Shown here in pieces: positions 13,436-48,271 of a DNA stretch of 64,000 nucleotides. The notes beneath the pieces were generated by a model. It was not told the origin of the DNA. It saw nothing but the letters and a program-made list of their open reading frames with translations, and did no database searches. The stretch's first letter is position 1; each line of letters opens with the position of its first letter. This DNA comes from Prochilodus magdalenae. Lineage: Eukaryota > Chordata > Actinopteri > Characiformes > Prochilodontidae. The position numbers and the translations under genes are program-made. The stretch spans positions 1,163,501-1,227,500 of the forward strand of contig JAMWET010007157.1 in NCBI GenBank assembly GCA_024036415.1. The letters run 5' to 3'.

Positions 13436-14400
13436 TGTCAAGCCGCAAGGTCCACACACCCCTTTGATAAAATGCAATTTTACTGAAAAAAAAAAGGGTT
13501 TACAGATCTGTACACACTCTTAGCCTAATACGTGGTTGATGCACCTTTGGCAGCAATTACAGCTTCAAAGAGTCTTGGGAAAGAAGAGCTTGACACTTGT
13601 TTCTGGACATTTTTGCCTATTCGTCTTGGCTTATCTTTGCAAGCCTGTTGAGGTTGGATGGGGAGCATCGGTACACAGCTCCTTCCACAGACATTCAATT
13701 GGAATTAGGTCTGGGCCACTCAAGGACATTCACATACTTTCCCAGAAGCTACTGCTTTGGGTGGTTTTCATGTTGGAAGGTAAACCTTTGACCTAGTATA
13801 AGGTCCAAAGCACTCTAGAGCAGGTTGTCTTTAAGGATCTCGGTGTACTTGCATTTATCTTTGCCTGATCTTTGCATCAGGAATAGTCACCCATTGTTAA
13901 CAAACATCCCCACATCATGATGCTGTCACCGCCATGCAATGAGCGGTGCCTGGTTCCTTCAGACATGACGCTTGCTTTTCAGGCCTTGCTTTACTAGGTA
14001 CCTTTTGGCAAAGTCCAGGTGGAATGTCATGTGCAGACCGTCAGGAATGGCTTCTGTCTGGACACTCTACCATCAAGGGGTAGTTGTGGAGGGCTACCTG
14101 GATGGTTGATGATGGCTTCTGATCTTCTGATTCTCCCATCTCCAAAAGGATATGCTGGAGCTCTGTCAAAGTGGCCCTTGGGTTCCTGCTCACATCCCTG
14201 GTCAAGGCTCGTCTTTCCTGGTTGCTAAGTTTGTCCAGGCGGCCAGGTCTAGAAAGGTTCTTGGTGGTTCCAAACCAATTCCGTTTATGAATGATGGTGG
14301 CCACTGTGCTCATCGGGACCTGTATAGCTTCAGATGTTTTTATAACCCTATATACGATCTAAGCCCCTAAAATCAAGCTCCACTCTTGCTTCAAATCTAT
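13436..14400 (-). mobile_element. Tc1/mariner-like transposon relic, transposase broken
   Basis: The minus strand encodes recognisable Tc1-type transposase. The longest intact piece (14313-14041) contains WFGTTKNLSRPGRLDKLSNQ and RNPRATLTELQHILLEMGES, the paired-like DNA-binding region. Further downstream on the minus strand, pieces of the catalytic part appear in other frames (LEW-like and PIECLWKELC-like near 13740-13680). Frameshifts and stops rule out a functional product. The outer limits are approximate. Confidence 0.8.
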
Positions 14401-14894
14401 ATACACCAAGTTTTATTTCTCTCTGTCCTAGCACTGTGAGACAACCATTCAATGCTATGGGTCTAAAAGGATGTGTAGCTGTCAAGAAGCCGTCTGAACA
14501 TTACTGAATGTGTTTAAGGCTGTTTGTTTTGTGAAAATGGCAGAAAATGTAACCAACTTCTAAGACCAAGTTTTGAGGTGTGAAGAAGCATCCTTAAAGA
14601 TTTAGTCAGAAATCTAAAAGCATGATAGGCAAGAAATACAGGAAAATGTGGTTTATTTCTGTGATATATTTAGTTATTGAGGCTTCTGTGGTATCATGTG
14701 TTATATTTTATATATACTGTGATATTTTGACTTGTGCATAGCATGACAGTCCATGTAAAATACTTAACTCAAAGAGGGACACTTAGATAGAAAAGAGTGG
14801 AATAGAGATCCCCACTCACTCACTGCATCATCATTTACATTCTGTTAAGTCAGTAGGTACTGCCGATTAAACCTCTTTGATATTCAACATTACA

Positions 14895-14930
<36 letters not shown>

Positions 14931-17260
14931 ATGTGTCAGTGTTGCTGGCCTTGGTGGTTGGCGTAATGGATAAAAAGATTGCAATTTATTCCTCCTCTCC
15001 ACTCTTGCGAGCATGGGTGAACACACACACACACACACACACACGTACACACACTCACACACACACACATACACTCTCTTCCTCTCTCGGATACACTTAG
15101 ACCTTCCGGCCTTGTTAAAGTGACAGATGTTTGGAGGGAACTGTTTAATGACTAAGAGAAGTAGAAAGAGAGCGAGAGTAAAAATAGAGAAATGAAGAGG
15201 GATAAATGGACGTTCACTGTTTTCTTGATGAGTCCGCAGGGAACGAGTGATGGAGACAGAGAAATAAGAGGTGGGAGAGAAAGCTTTAGCAGCAGACTGT
15301 AAAGCGAAAGTGCAGACTTAATATATCGAACTGTTTAACCCACTGACACAACACACATCTCCGTTCTGTGGTAGAGTTACACACACTGACACGCTGGACT
15401 TTTTCGCAGTGCTCTTTTCAGGTCACTGTGAGGCCAGATCATCATTATATTTCGCTTCTTACACCTTAAAATGACAGGAAACACAGGGCATAGGACTGAA
15501 CAGTTGGACAAAGTAGCACAAACATGCAAAGGAATAAATAAAGATAGAGTCAGATGAAGCTAGACACAAAAAACGAGTGTAAAAACAAACGATGTTGGTG
15601 TATGAATAAAGAAATAAACAGATGAAGGAATAATGTTGGTAAGTTTAAATGAATGAATGGATGAATAAACAGTGTTGGCACATGCATAATGAAATGAACA
15701 GATGAAGGAAGAGTGGTGGGCACAGATAAAAGAATGAACAAATGAAGAAACAATGTGGGTTTACGCAGAAAGGAATGAACAAATAAAAGAACATCTTGGC
15801 GTATGGATGAGGAAATTGAAGAATAAGGAAACAGTGATGGTTTACCATTTAAGAAAACAGATGAAGGAACAATGTTGGTGTATGGATAAAGGAATGAACG
15901 AGTGACAGGTTGATGTTGGATGTTACTATGTGTAAATAACCAAGAGTGTAATCTGTACTATCCATCAACCTGCATGGCATGAGGGGGAATTGGATTTTGT
16001 TGGATTCTGCCTGAAGTTGGCTACACTGAAATAGAAACCTTTTGGAATTACAAGGTAGGGTAATAACAGAGGATATTTTAGGAGGTTCAGAGTTTTAAGC
16101 CTTATTTATTAAAAGATGGAGATATGCTGGCCAAAGTTTTGAGTTTTATTTCTTTGCATGCAGCCTTAAATGTGACAGAGATACTTTTGGCAACTGGAAA
16201 AACTATAAAACTTGGTGAGACAGGGTAACCAAAAAGCTTACACCCTACAGTCTCTCATAACTAACGTTGGCAGGGATGTGTTTGTTGTTTTCCTGTTAAC
16301 CATGAGACTGTTTCACATCATTTTATCTCTTTTGGCTCTCATAGTAAAAGTCAGTCTGAGGTTTACTGTGGCCCCTTTCTCATCACTTTCTTTTTCTTTT
16401 CTTTGCTTCCTCTGACAACACCTTCTTTAGCCTTTTCACAGCCTCTAACATGATGCCCATACCGGAAATGCAAACCAAAAAATAACACTTCAGCTTCTGC
16501 ACTTGTGTTTTTCCCTTTTACACAAAACATTATAATTTTGGGGGTGCAGTTTTAGGGTTAAATGCAGAGGAAGAGCCGGGAGAGAACGTGAAAGAGAGAG
16601 AGAAAAGTACTACTGTCCCAGTACAGATGGAAAAATGATGAAAAGTGTTTTGTCTCCACTAAAGTACTGTGGTGGTGGCGTTCTCTAAGCAGTGAGGTGA
16701 TAGCCGGGCAAATACAGGTTTATTTTGGACACATATAAAAACACACACATACACATAGTGGTCCAGGGTGTGATTAAAGTGCTGTGAGGGGTGCTATCAG
16801 ATACGCCACTCCAGTTGTGAGACTGTGCATGTATGTGTAACTGTGGCCTGGCACGGCTGCTCTGGGCATGCAGTGATGCACTGGCAGACTGTGGGCACGG
16901 CAAAGGCCCAGTACAAGCTGCTTAATGACGCCACATAAAGAAAGAGAGGGAGTGAGAGATAGAGAGAGAGTGTAATGTGATATCAAATTCCTCCCTAGTT
17001 TAAGAGAACAGAGAAAAGAGCGAGTGGCAGGCCATCTGTGCATTACTGAATTAGGTGTGTGTCAGTTTGTGGTATGTGTGTTCATGCCTGAAATAATTTT
17101 GGACTAATATTAGTTTAGGGCATTGAAGGGAGGGTTAACAGAGAGGGCATTAATAAAATAAGTGAAAGAGAGAGAGAGAAAGAGAGAGCGAGATGATAAA
17201 TATGTTATGATAGACGTGATTCTGGCTTATTTACCACTTTTTGTTCTTTGTTCTTTCCAG
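14401..17260. other. Intergenic region upstream of sema3b
   Basis: TG and CA microsatellites (14898-14928, 15020-15070), the 40-bp minisatellite below, and otherwise unremarkable AT-rich sequence. No exon was recognised. If there is a sema3b promoter and non-coding first exon, it may lie here or further left. Confidence 0.5.
15593..15913 (+). repeat. Degenerate 40-bp minisatellite, 8 copies
   Basis: Units begin with a tgttgg-like motif at 15593, 15634, 15673, 15714, 15754, 15794, 15834 and 15873, followed by a run of (g)aatgaaca/gatgaagga-type sequence. Spacing is 39-41 bp. Copies are diverged, so the array is old. Confidence 0.85.
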
Positions 17261-17408
17261 TTCTCTTGTTAGACACTGTCTCACCTGGAGTGCTCATAAC
17301 TACACAAACCCAGCTACAACAACAAAGACACTAAGCCCCTCCACTCCGACTGCTGCCAAGCAAACCAACCCCCAGTACAACTATCATCATTTCTGCTAGC
17401 ACTTGAAG
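17261..17408 (+). other. sema3b: Probable 5' UTR part of sema3b exon 1
   Basis: A pyrimidine-rich acceptor-like sequence (ttgttctttccag) ends at 17260. From there to the ATG the DNA has no microsatellite and could be 5' UTR joined to an upstream non-coding exon. I could not identify that upstream exon or a core promoter. The call rests on the acceptor alone. Confidence 0.4.
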
Positions 17409-39198
<21,790 letters not shown>

Positions 39199-39487
39199 CG
39201 AGGGATGAGGAGAGACTAAGAAAGAAAAACGAGAGAGATCACTGGAGTTGGACAAATCTGCACACATCTCATTTAGTGACTATTTATCATCTAACACAAG
39301 TTTTCTATACATCATAACAACACTCTACTTCTCATATTGTCCAGTTTACCACACATCATTGCCCTGTTACTGCCCCTGCCCCTTCCTGTTTGACATTTCA
39401 CTACGCTAATAACTCTTCTGCCTTCTCCACCAATGACTGCATACATCAGTGGACGGCTGACAGATGAAGTGAAGCCGATGTGTCTCT

Positions 39488-39506
39488 GATGCCCTCTGGT
39501 GGCTGG
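39488..39506 (-). promoter_or_regulatory. CTCF-type motif, reverse orientation
   Basis: The minus strand reads CAGCCACCAGAGGGCAT, which fits the CTCF core CCASYAGRKGGC. It lies about 290 bp after the sema3b stop codon, probably within its 3' UTR. Confidence 0.45.
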
Positions 39507-42359
39507 CCTTGGATTTATTTTTAACTTCACACACACTCTTGTGCACAAATGGAGCACATACGAGTTATATATCCATTTATACAACTCACTGTTCTGGCAG
39601 TTGTATACGTTAGTTCTAATGTTAATACCCTCCTCTAATTGTTTTTTCTTTTCTTTTCTGTTTTTTTTATTTTTATTTTTTGTGATAAAAACACTTCACA
39701 GAACTTATCTGATAATGAAAGGGTGTGTACCACAAGGTGATTGACAGGGCTGCATTTAGTTCCAGATCACTGGAGAGCAAGCTTCTCATTTGACTGCTAT
39801 GACTCTTTTTAGTGTTTGAGTGTTGATGGCTACTCCTTTCTTTGCAGTTTCTTGGCAGAATGTATGATAAAGGGGTCATACATGAGCAATGGCTTGCTCA
39901 CTAGACATGCACAATGACATTGGAATCAAATTTATATTTTCAGATATTCGCTAATATTGGCAGAAACGTGACCAATGTTTGGATGCCTTAACTGGGAGTG
40001 TTTGTGCCACACACAACACCACAAACAATGACGATGTGAAATCCAGAGTGGCTGAGGAACTGGGTTTTGCTACATAATTACTAATGCCTACATCATTAGC
40101 ACAGCAACCTATACAGATAGGTTGATGATCTGATCACTTGCAATTAACAGTGAAGAGAGTCGCCTTAAAATATCTTATTTAAGAAACACACCCTAAAAGC
40201 AAAATGTCTTTGTGGTGCTGGAGCGCTGCTATTGCATGACGCATTGGCTGGCATATCTATGCATCCATGCTGTTAATGGCCAGCAAAAATCATCAAAGCT
40301 ATTAACTTTCTTTGATCAGTATCAATATAAGACTATAAGTTTCATAATGACACAGTAGGTTTTAATGGGGCGCAATGGGAATCAACGGAGCCATGCTGTC
40401 CACTCCATGTATACAGTTGTTGGTCCACTACACTTTACTATCCTCATTGGCCATCCATGCTACCCCCAACACATTACCATGTGGTCATCTACTTAAGCCA
40501 CTCTCACTCAAAAGGACTGCTATTATACCTAATCAGACATAAATACACACAAACACGCACAAGTGTACACACAGACACACACACACACACACACACACAT
40601 GCACACACAGAAATACATGCATATGCAACTGGCACACAAACACACTATGTAAACACTCCCTTTAAGCTGAACACAAACACACATGCAGGCTATTGCAATA
40701 ATTTTTTGTGTGGTCTACAGGATGGCAGGTGATGTTATTACAAACAAACTGTCTCATTATGGCTTCCAAATGCACAGCGAACTGTTACATGCACTCATTT
40801 ACACATACACACACACACAAACTTGCATTGTCTTGGTACACCACACATACCCATACACAAACACACACACTCTCTTTTAGCTAAATCCACATATATTTCA
40901 TGTGTTTATATGTGTGTTAGTGCTTTGTGCTGTTTGTAGAATTAGACTTTGCTATCCTCTATATTCTCTCAGTGTGACCCTGAACTAGTATGAGTGAAAC
41001 CACTCCATCTTTTCCTCCCACTGCTCTCCACCACTAGCTGCCTGCCGCCCCACTCTTAAAAGCCACCCAGAGGTGTTTTGTATCTGCAGGACATGTAATG
41101 AACAGAAACACAGAGAAGTCAAATCTGTCAACTTATTAATAGCATCATTACAACACCGTACAATATCATCAGAAGGTAGGGAGGCACCAGAAATAATTTT
41201 CTATGGCCGAGTCCAATTTCTATCTGCTTGTTAGGTGTAACGTGATAGCCATTTCTGGTCCAAATGCTCCTTCAGATACCAGAATTAACAGACAGATTAG
41301 AACAGACAGAACCTGTGAACCTTTTCAATATTACTTCCTTATTTAATGAGACACCATAGAGTCTGACACTCTATCAACTACTATAAGATGCCTAGGCCTT
41401 ACCCTTTACTGCACTGGCTAAGTCTCTTGTCTTTTCAACATGCCACAGTGCTGTTTGGTTTTTCGACTGGATGGTTTACATAGAGTTGGCTATCCATCTA
41501 GCTGACAAGCCTGATAACCAAAACTTGTCACTTCATATCTTATCAAGGGTATTCCCCAAGGGTCAGTTTGGCTTTTGCCAGTGGGCTCTAACATTAGTGA
41601 GGTTAGCTAGCTAGTTAAAATTAGAGCATTGTTTTTCTTCATTGGTGTAAGAACTGTCGCTCGCCTTTATCAAGTGCAATATTATTTGCTTTTTTGGGTC
41701 AAACTGACGTTCTTAAATGAAAAAAAAAAAACAGTCGCCTGTTTCAATGACAAGAATCCAATAATGAGGTACATCAAAAGTAAAAGGTGCCAGGCCACTT
41801 GGCAGCCTAACGAGTGATGCATAATTATTCTACAGCATGTTAACATAGGTGTAGCAGCAGCATATAAATACGGAGTGAGAGCATGTGCATGGCTCACATT
41901 ATTTACATCTATGTTGTAAAATTATGACAAAGATTGGCCAAAAACAGTAAACTAGCTCATTGCTTCGCTTGTTTCGAAAGTCTACCCTTTCTGACCTATG
42001 ACAATTTTAACTGTGCATCCCTGGTTGAATGCATCTGCAAAATTACTTAGAGACTTAACTGGTCACTAGCAACACATGCTTGTAAAAAAAAAAAAAACTT
42101 TTTCTCTCACTTCACACAAATCGGGAACAGCAGTTGCAGACTGAAGCCTTTGAGGACAGAAAATAGAAGCTTATTTTTCAGTTTAGTTTTGCATTTTCAT
42201 AACATGTGTTGTGTGGAAAGAGGCAGTACACAACACAGATGGGCATTATTGGACAATATAAGGACATGTGGGTAAAGAAAACTGATAATAGAATAAAAGA
42301 GATTTTACCCACAATTAATCTGCTGATGGGACAAGATGTGTGTGGTCCCATATGTCTAG

Positions 42360-42375
42360 TGTGTGTGTGTATGAG

Positions 42376-42449
<74 letters not shown>

Positions 42450-42450
42450 T
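42360..42450 (+). repeat. (TG)n microsatellite
   Basis: About 90 bp of TG with a few interruptions. Confidence 0.96.
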
Positions 42451-42989
42451 GTGTGTCTGTGTCTGTGGTCTGTGGTCTGTGTCTGTGTATAGACCTGTGT
42501 GCATGTTTATGGCTTTGAAATATCAAATATAGCTGCACCAACAGTCATGATAGCACATGCTTTAATAAAAACTAATTTAATTCCGTTTTAATAAGATATC
42601 AGTAACAGTAGGAATAGCAGTAATAGCATTAATGAATTGCAAAATAAAGTCTGATATCATAGTGCTGTTAACATCTACCCACCAGCCCTTTCAGCTGATG
42701 TAGGATCTTTTTTATTTGGGGTCAGTTGCAGTTGCTTTGTGTGATGAGTTATATCTCATCCCTCAGACCACACTGGCTTTAGTCAGTAGTGCCAGTTTCA
42801 TATGCCGTTAACAACCATGTTTAGGCAGAAATGTAAAGTTACCTTACTTGGCAAAAACTTCTGTGGTTGCAAATATTCTATGCCAAATGCTGTTATTTCC
42901 CAGAGGAGTTTGAGGTTTTGGCAAGTGTGAGAGGAAACCAGGGAGTTCAAAAGCCCAGGGGCTGAAAGGGGAACTAATTTATTCTGGTA

Positions 42990-43006
42990 TGGCCACTAGG
43001 GGGCAC
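42990..43006 (+). promoter_or_regulatory. CTCF-type motif, forward orientation
   Basis: TGGCCACTAGGGGGCAC matches the consensus YGRCCASYAGRKGGCRS at every position. Confidence 0.55.
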
Positions 43007-44030
43007 AGTAGCACTGCTTTACTATACTGAAAGAACAGCAGCTGGAAAATCAATTAATAGGAGAATTGAACTGAGCACTGGCGTCCAGCACAGGTTGGAA
43101 TTTTCCCTGCTCTAACACTCGACTAAACCTCATCCTGACATGTCCCAAAATCCATGTTTTTGTCCCGTTTATTAGTTCTGCCGATGTACACACATAGCAA
43201 ATGTGAGCACTTGTTATGGATGCAAGTGTGCAGATGTACATGTTGTTGTTTGGGCAGGTAGTCGAGGTTGTTGCTTCTGACAGCACAATGGACATATATC
43301 CTCCACCCTAACATTAGAGTGGTTTTGGGGAAAAGGATGCATTTGATGTACAATTCGATATGCAAATCCACAAAGCTACAGATGTGGACTTTGTGAGAGG
43401 CCATTGGAGTGCATCAGCCCAGCGTGCCCCCATGTGGCCAATATGGGTGTTTCCCTCTGACATTGTGTAAGGGTTGACAGTAAGAGAATGACTTTGTAAG
43501 ATAATCAAATCTTTTTTGGGCTGCTTTTGGAACCTTGCATATAAGAGTGTCTTTGGTTGGAGATGGTGGATTATCGTGTGCTATTTATAATGCTTTATGA
43601 TGTAAAGAAAAAGTTTTTGTTCCTTTGCATGACTAAAGACGTGTAGTTGAGCGTTTTGACAATGGAGAGGAAGCACAGTGTCATGTTTGGTTTATCTGGT
43701 GTTCTAATGGCATATTTATGACTTAATAAGCTAATATGTAGTGGTGAATTGTGCTGACAAATTGACATTTGTAATATATCCATTCTGCTACAGGAGAAAA
43801 CTGGAGGAAAAAAATGTTTGTATATTTTGAAGTTATTTGTTCATTCCCTTCCTTTTTAAACCATATTTAAAGACTTAATCCAAAACACTTTTATGTAGGA
43901 GAATGATTTTTTCATTGCTTTGCCTTTTTTTTTACAATGCTTTCTGAAAGATCATCCAAATGACCGAAGCCACTGATTTCTTTGCCTTGTGACACTTCTC
44001 AACTTTCGAGAGACAGAATGAAAGAAAATG

Positions 44031-44036
44031 TGTGTG

Positions 44037-44106
<70 letters not shown>
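44031..44106 (+). repeat. (TG)n microsatellite
   Basis: About 75 bp, nearly pure TG. Confidence 0.96.
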
Positions 44107-44107
<1 letters not shown>

Positions 44108-44493
44108 CACACGTTAACATGTCTGTGTGTTTTTGCGTGTCTAGGGTTAGATGTTATAACTTCTGTAACCTGTTGGGTAAATGTGTGAGTTTGTTTTACT
44201 GAGAGGTCAAATGTTGAAGGCCAAAGTTGACGTGGAACACTGTAGTACTTCCTGACTATTTCTATGTGGTTTGTTGCATCAGACTGTATTTGATTAACAC
44301 AAAGAAATAAACAGTTAATGCAAAACACCTTTGCTGTGCTGACTCACATTTAGTGGTGGATGCTTGGATCAGTGGTATGTTAAACTTGTCACTTATGGTT
44401 TTGCTAATGAGTCTCACTTTGCTGGCTTCTGGAAAGTGTAAGTTGCAGGTGCAAAGCCATTTCTTTTACATCAGCTGGCAACCGCTCAGCTGC

Positions 44494-44508
44494 ACCGCTA
44501 GGGGGCAA
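44494..44508 (+). promoter_or_regulatory. CTCF-type motif, forward orientation
   Basis: ACCGCTAGGGGGCAA keeps the CTCF core with one or two mismatches in the flanks. Confidence 0.4.
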
Positions 44509-46202
44509 TATAGCTCTGGAAATAAATAAATAGCAGGCGGGTTGAGCACCTGGACTACGGAGCAGTGCTGTTTTGTTTACATGTGCAGAATGTGTCTGAA
44601 ATAAGCAAGACCTTCCCTGAAAAAGACGTCATTTGAATGCTCCAAACCCCATATTCAGCATTAATGAAGCTTTTCAGATGCAAGTCTGCTATGTCATGTG
44701 CACTAATGGCCCACCCATGCCATCACAAATTCTGGCTTTTGAACCGCACATTGATAACAAAATAGATGGTCCTTCTCCTATTAAACCCAAAGGACACAGC
44801 ATCCATGATTTCCAAACAGAATTTTAAACTTGATCTGTCAGGACCGGACATTTTTCCGCTTTGAGTATGCTTATGCCTGCTTTATTCTTTGCATGGTATA
44901 ATTTAACTTGCATTTGTAGAGCAGACAATGGTTTTGGGAAGCTCAAAGGTTGGGAAGCTCAGGTTTCTGAGCCCACACCATGACAGTGCAGTGCTGTCTG
45001 AGGGTCCGAAGATTATGACCATCCAGTACTGGATTTGGTTCTTGTCCCTTGTGTATAGAGATCCTCTGGATTCTCTGAATATTTTTTTTTTGTAGTGTGG
45101 ATGATGATAAATTCTTTCCTATTGTGTGCTGAGAAACGTTTTTTTTTTAATTGCTGCACTATTTGCTTGCACAGTCCTTCATATAGTCCTCACCATCTTT
45201 CCGTTTGAAAGACTCCTCCTCTCTGGCGTGCTCTTTTATATCAAATCATGTTACTGGCAATTAACCTAATTAGTTATGTTCCAACAGGCGTTTATTAAGT
45301 TTTAAAAAACTTTATTGTCTGTAGGTATTTCCAACATCAAAATGGACCTGTTTAAATAGTGGACATATTAAAAATAATAATAATAATTTAATAGTTACAA
45401 CATTTAAAAAGCTCTCTGTACTGTTTTTAATTAAATGTAGGGGCTAAATAATTTGCACAAACTGCATTCTGATTTTTATTACCTTTTGCACAGCGTTCCA
45501 TGCTGTCGTCAGAGAGTCTGGTACATTTTGTTAACTTGGCTAAGAACTTGGAAGGAGCTGTTTGACTAACATAAGATGGCAACCACAGACTTTATAGACA
45601 CAGAATACACAAAAGTGGGGATATACCAGTTAGCTAATTGGTATATGTCAGCAAAGACAGAAGAATATCTTATTAAGCAATCCTAAAATCTTGAAATTAG
45701 AATATCATAATAAATATATCCGTTCTCCTGGATATACCTGATCCAAAAGGCCCCGTGGTCCAACTTCACACTAAGGTGCCATCAAAACTGTGCAGATGGA
45801 GAGAGCGAAAGACCTTGAGAAAGTTTAAATATGTGCATTTGTGACAGACTTGTGCAACATATAGGTGCAGCATGTGCCATAGTCAGTAAGGTTTTGACCA
45901 CTCATTTCCTGAGGTTTCATTACACACAGAGAAAGCCAGACCAGGTAGGTAATAAGTAGCAAGTGAGAGAGGAAAAGAGAAAACATCTGGTTTATACCCC
46001 ATTAGAGTCATAGCAGAGTGTATTTCTGTTTTTGCAAAGTGACAACATCACTCAGCTGTTCTTTTTATATTGCCTGCCATAATTTCTCTCTGCTTCACAT
46101 TCCTGTGTTTTTACACACTTCACCTCAGTTTAACATGTGTGAGTTTGAATGTGTGATTTCAAGTCATCCTACGATTCAGTCCTCCACTTCCTCTTTCTTA
46201 TA

Positions 46203-46226
46203 AATTGCAGGTAATTGCAGGTAATT
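46203..46226 (+). repeat. 10-bp tandem duplication
   Basis: aattgcaggt repeated two and a half times. Confidence 0.8.
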
Positions 46227-47856
46227 TGGGTGAGGATGTTGCTGTAGGGCTAATTACACGCTCAAATGAAACTGCTGAAGTGCTTCCATCACCAGATGAC
46301 TGATTTACGAGTAATCTGTGCATTAAGGCTGCACAATTGATCATCTCTCTAACAGATCACTAATTATTTTATAGTGTGCTGTGAGCCTCTCGAGCAATTA
46401 AATATGATCCCCACATATTTTTAAACAAACCCCCAAAAAGTTCACAAGATTATAATTCATGTGAAGGAATGTCAGTACATCTGATCAGAAATAACGCAAG
46501 CAAATCCCAGGCTAAACTGGTAGGTCTGGTTTTAATGCTGCCTCCCCAGGGCCCTGCAATTAAGGGTCAATATAGAGAACTTGCAGTAGATCTCGGTTTA
46601 AACTCAACATGGAGCAATGATCAACAACAAGCCTCCACACTACCTAGCACTACCCACGCTTTACCGCTGTCAGTGAGATGTACAATTACAGTATGAGATA
46701 TAATGCAGATGATCTTATTGTGGTTATACTGTAATCTGTTAGGATCTTTAGGATCCCATTTAGAATCTCCATTTTAACTATGGAGTGGGGCACTTCCCAA
46801 ACAACAGATTGTGAGCTGGTGTTTAGTAAGAGGAGCTGCTGAAAACATTTCTTTGGTTTGCGATACACAAACTAAGCCACCGTCACAGGCCATGTTAGAG
46901 AGTGAGAGATGCTGGTTAGCAGAGTTTACTATCTATAGCTGAAGCTTCAACATAACATAGTGGTTGTTTAGGTATTTGTTAACTAGTTCCATCTCCACCC
47001 CATACACATTGCCATGGTAGCACCAATTATTTAAAAAATTAAAATGAACATTTTTAATAATAAAAAAAAATGAACAAGAAGCGTACAAAATAAAAATACT
47101 GACATTAGCTTTTAAAGTGATAAGGAGGTTGCTCTGGGTCTGTTTGACTGGCGGGGAGCGTTCACTTATTTTTGCAGCAGTAGTAGTGACAGTTTGCTAA
47201 CGCACAACCTGAAGCCAACCTTTGTTACATTACATGGTATGTTGTTGTTTGGCCTACTGCTGTAGCATCATACGTGTCTGTTTGTGAAGAGTTTTATGGT
47301 CACAAAGACCTAAAATTTGTTTGCTAGCCCACCGTTTTTTTGCCTTGGCAATGCACACTTATGAATCCGGGGAGGATCATTGGAAAAACACAGAAGGGAA
47401 GAGTGTATTTGATTTCAAATATTAACAATTGTTCTTCAGAATCACTAACTGCACCTCAATAACAACAACGCAAATATAAACACAATAAAACACAATATAA
47501 AAATGTGAATTATGTTAAGGGGTCTAGAGTTTCAGTGCTGCAGTAAAGAAAATACATGACAAATAACACATGCCAGTTTAAGATGATTTAGTCCAAGACT
47601 TTTGTACATGAGATGAGCCCAATAGCACTAAACCTGGATAGGACTTTATGATTATTGTGTTTACGGTGTGTTGTCTTCAGAAGACAGGCTGAGATGTAAT
47701 CATGAGTTTATTGCTTTTATTCTAAACTAAACTATAGATCACATTTTCTGTCCATATCATGCATCCCTGTGTTCACGTCAATTCACTCAAAATAGAGCGC
47801 AACTATCCCTCCCACTGTTTATTACACATCCAGGCTGACCCAAAGACAGCCAAAAT

Positions 47857-47915
47857 GATTAATGATCCTAATTAGGCCTAATTACCTCCCGCTCAGTAGA
47901 CTCATTAACCTCTTT
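47857..47915. promoter_or_regulatory. Cluster of homeodomain-type TAATTA/ATTA sites
   Basis: gattaatgatcctaattagg then cctaattacctccc and cattaacc: several TAAT cores in about 55 bp, including a direct repeat of CCTAATTA. It resembles conserved developmental enhancers, but conservation cannot be tested here. Confidence 0.3.
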
Positions 47916-48232
47916 ACCTCTACTTAGACATGTTGACATAAAGGAGTCAGGCTTTCTGTGCCAGCACACTTTTACTCATTCACCACTTTCATTTCTTCAC
48001 CAGTTAAACACACCCAAATACCCAGCCTGACTCATTCGCTTAATCTGTCTTTCGTTTTCCTGAACTCCAGCTCTCTTCTCTTTTTCACACTTTCGCTTTG
48101 TGCAGTGCATGTATTCTCTGGACCCTCACATGACTTTTTTAAATTCTCTCCTCGTTTTTGCTTCTTACTTTTTCCTTGTATTTTAAGCTCCCTCATCATC
48201 TCTCTCCTTCTCCCACTCTCTCTCTCTCTCTT

Positions 48233-48240
<8 letters not shown>

Positions 48241-48269
<29 letters not shown>
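48241..48269 (+). repeat. (CA)n microsatellite after a CT tract
   Basis: CT-rich stretch (48190-48240) passing into CA repeats. Confidence 0.94.

Positions 48270-48271
<2 letters not shown>

Noticed and set aside
15550..15848. Leucine/phenylalanine-rich repeat protein on the minus strand
   Set aside because: It is the 40-bp minisatellite read in frame by chance; no homolog recognised and no start context.
42178..42541. Open frames on both strands at the long TG array
   Set aside because: Cys-Val or Thr-His dipeptide runs are microsatellite translation.
44306..44311. AATAAA as the sema3b poly(A) signal
   Set aside because: It lies 5.1 kb after the stop codon and beyond CTCF-type sites and a long TG array; nothing ties it to the sema3b transcript.
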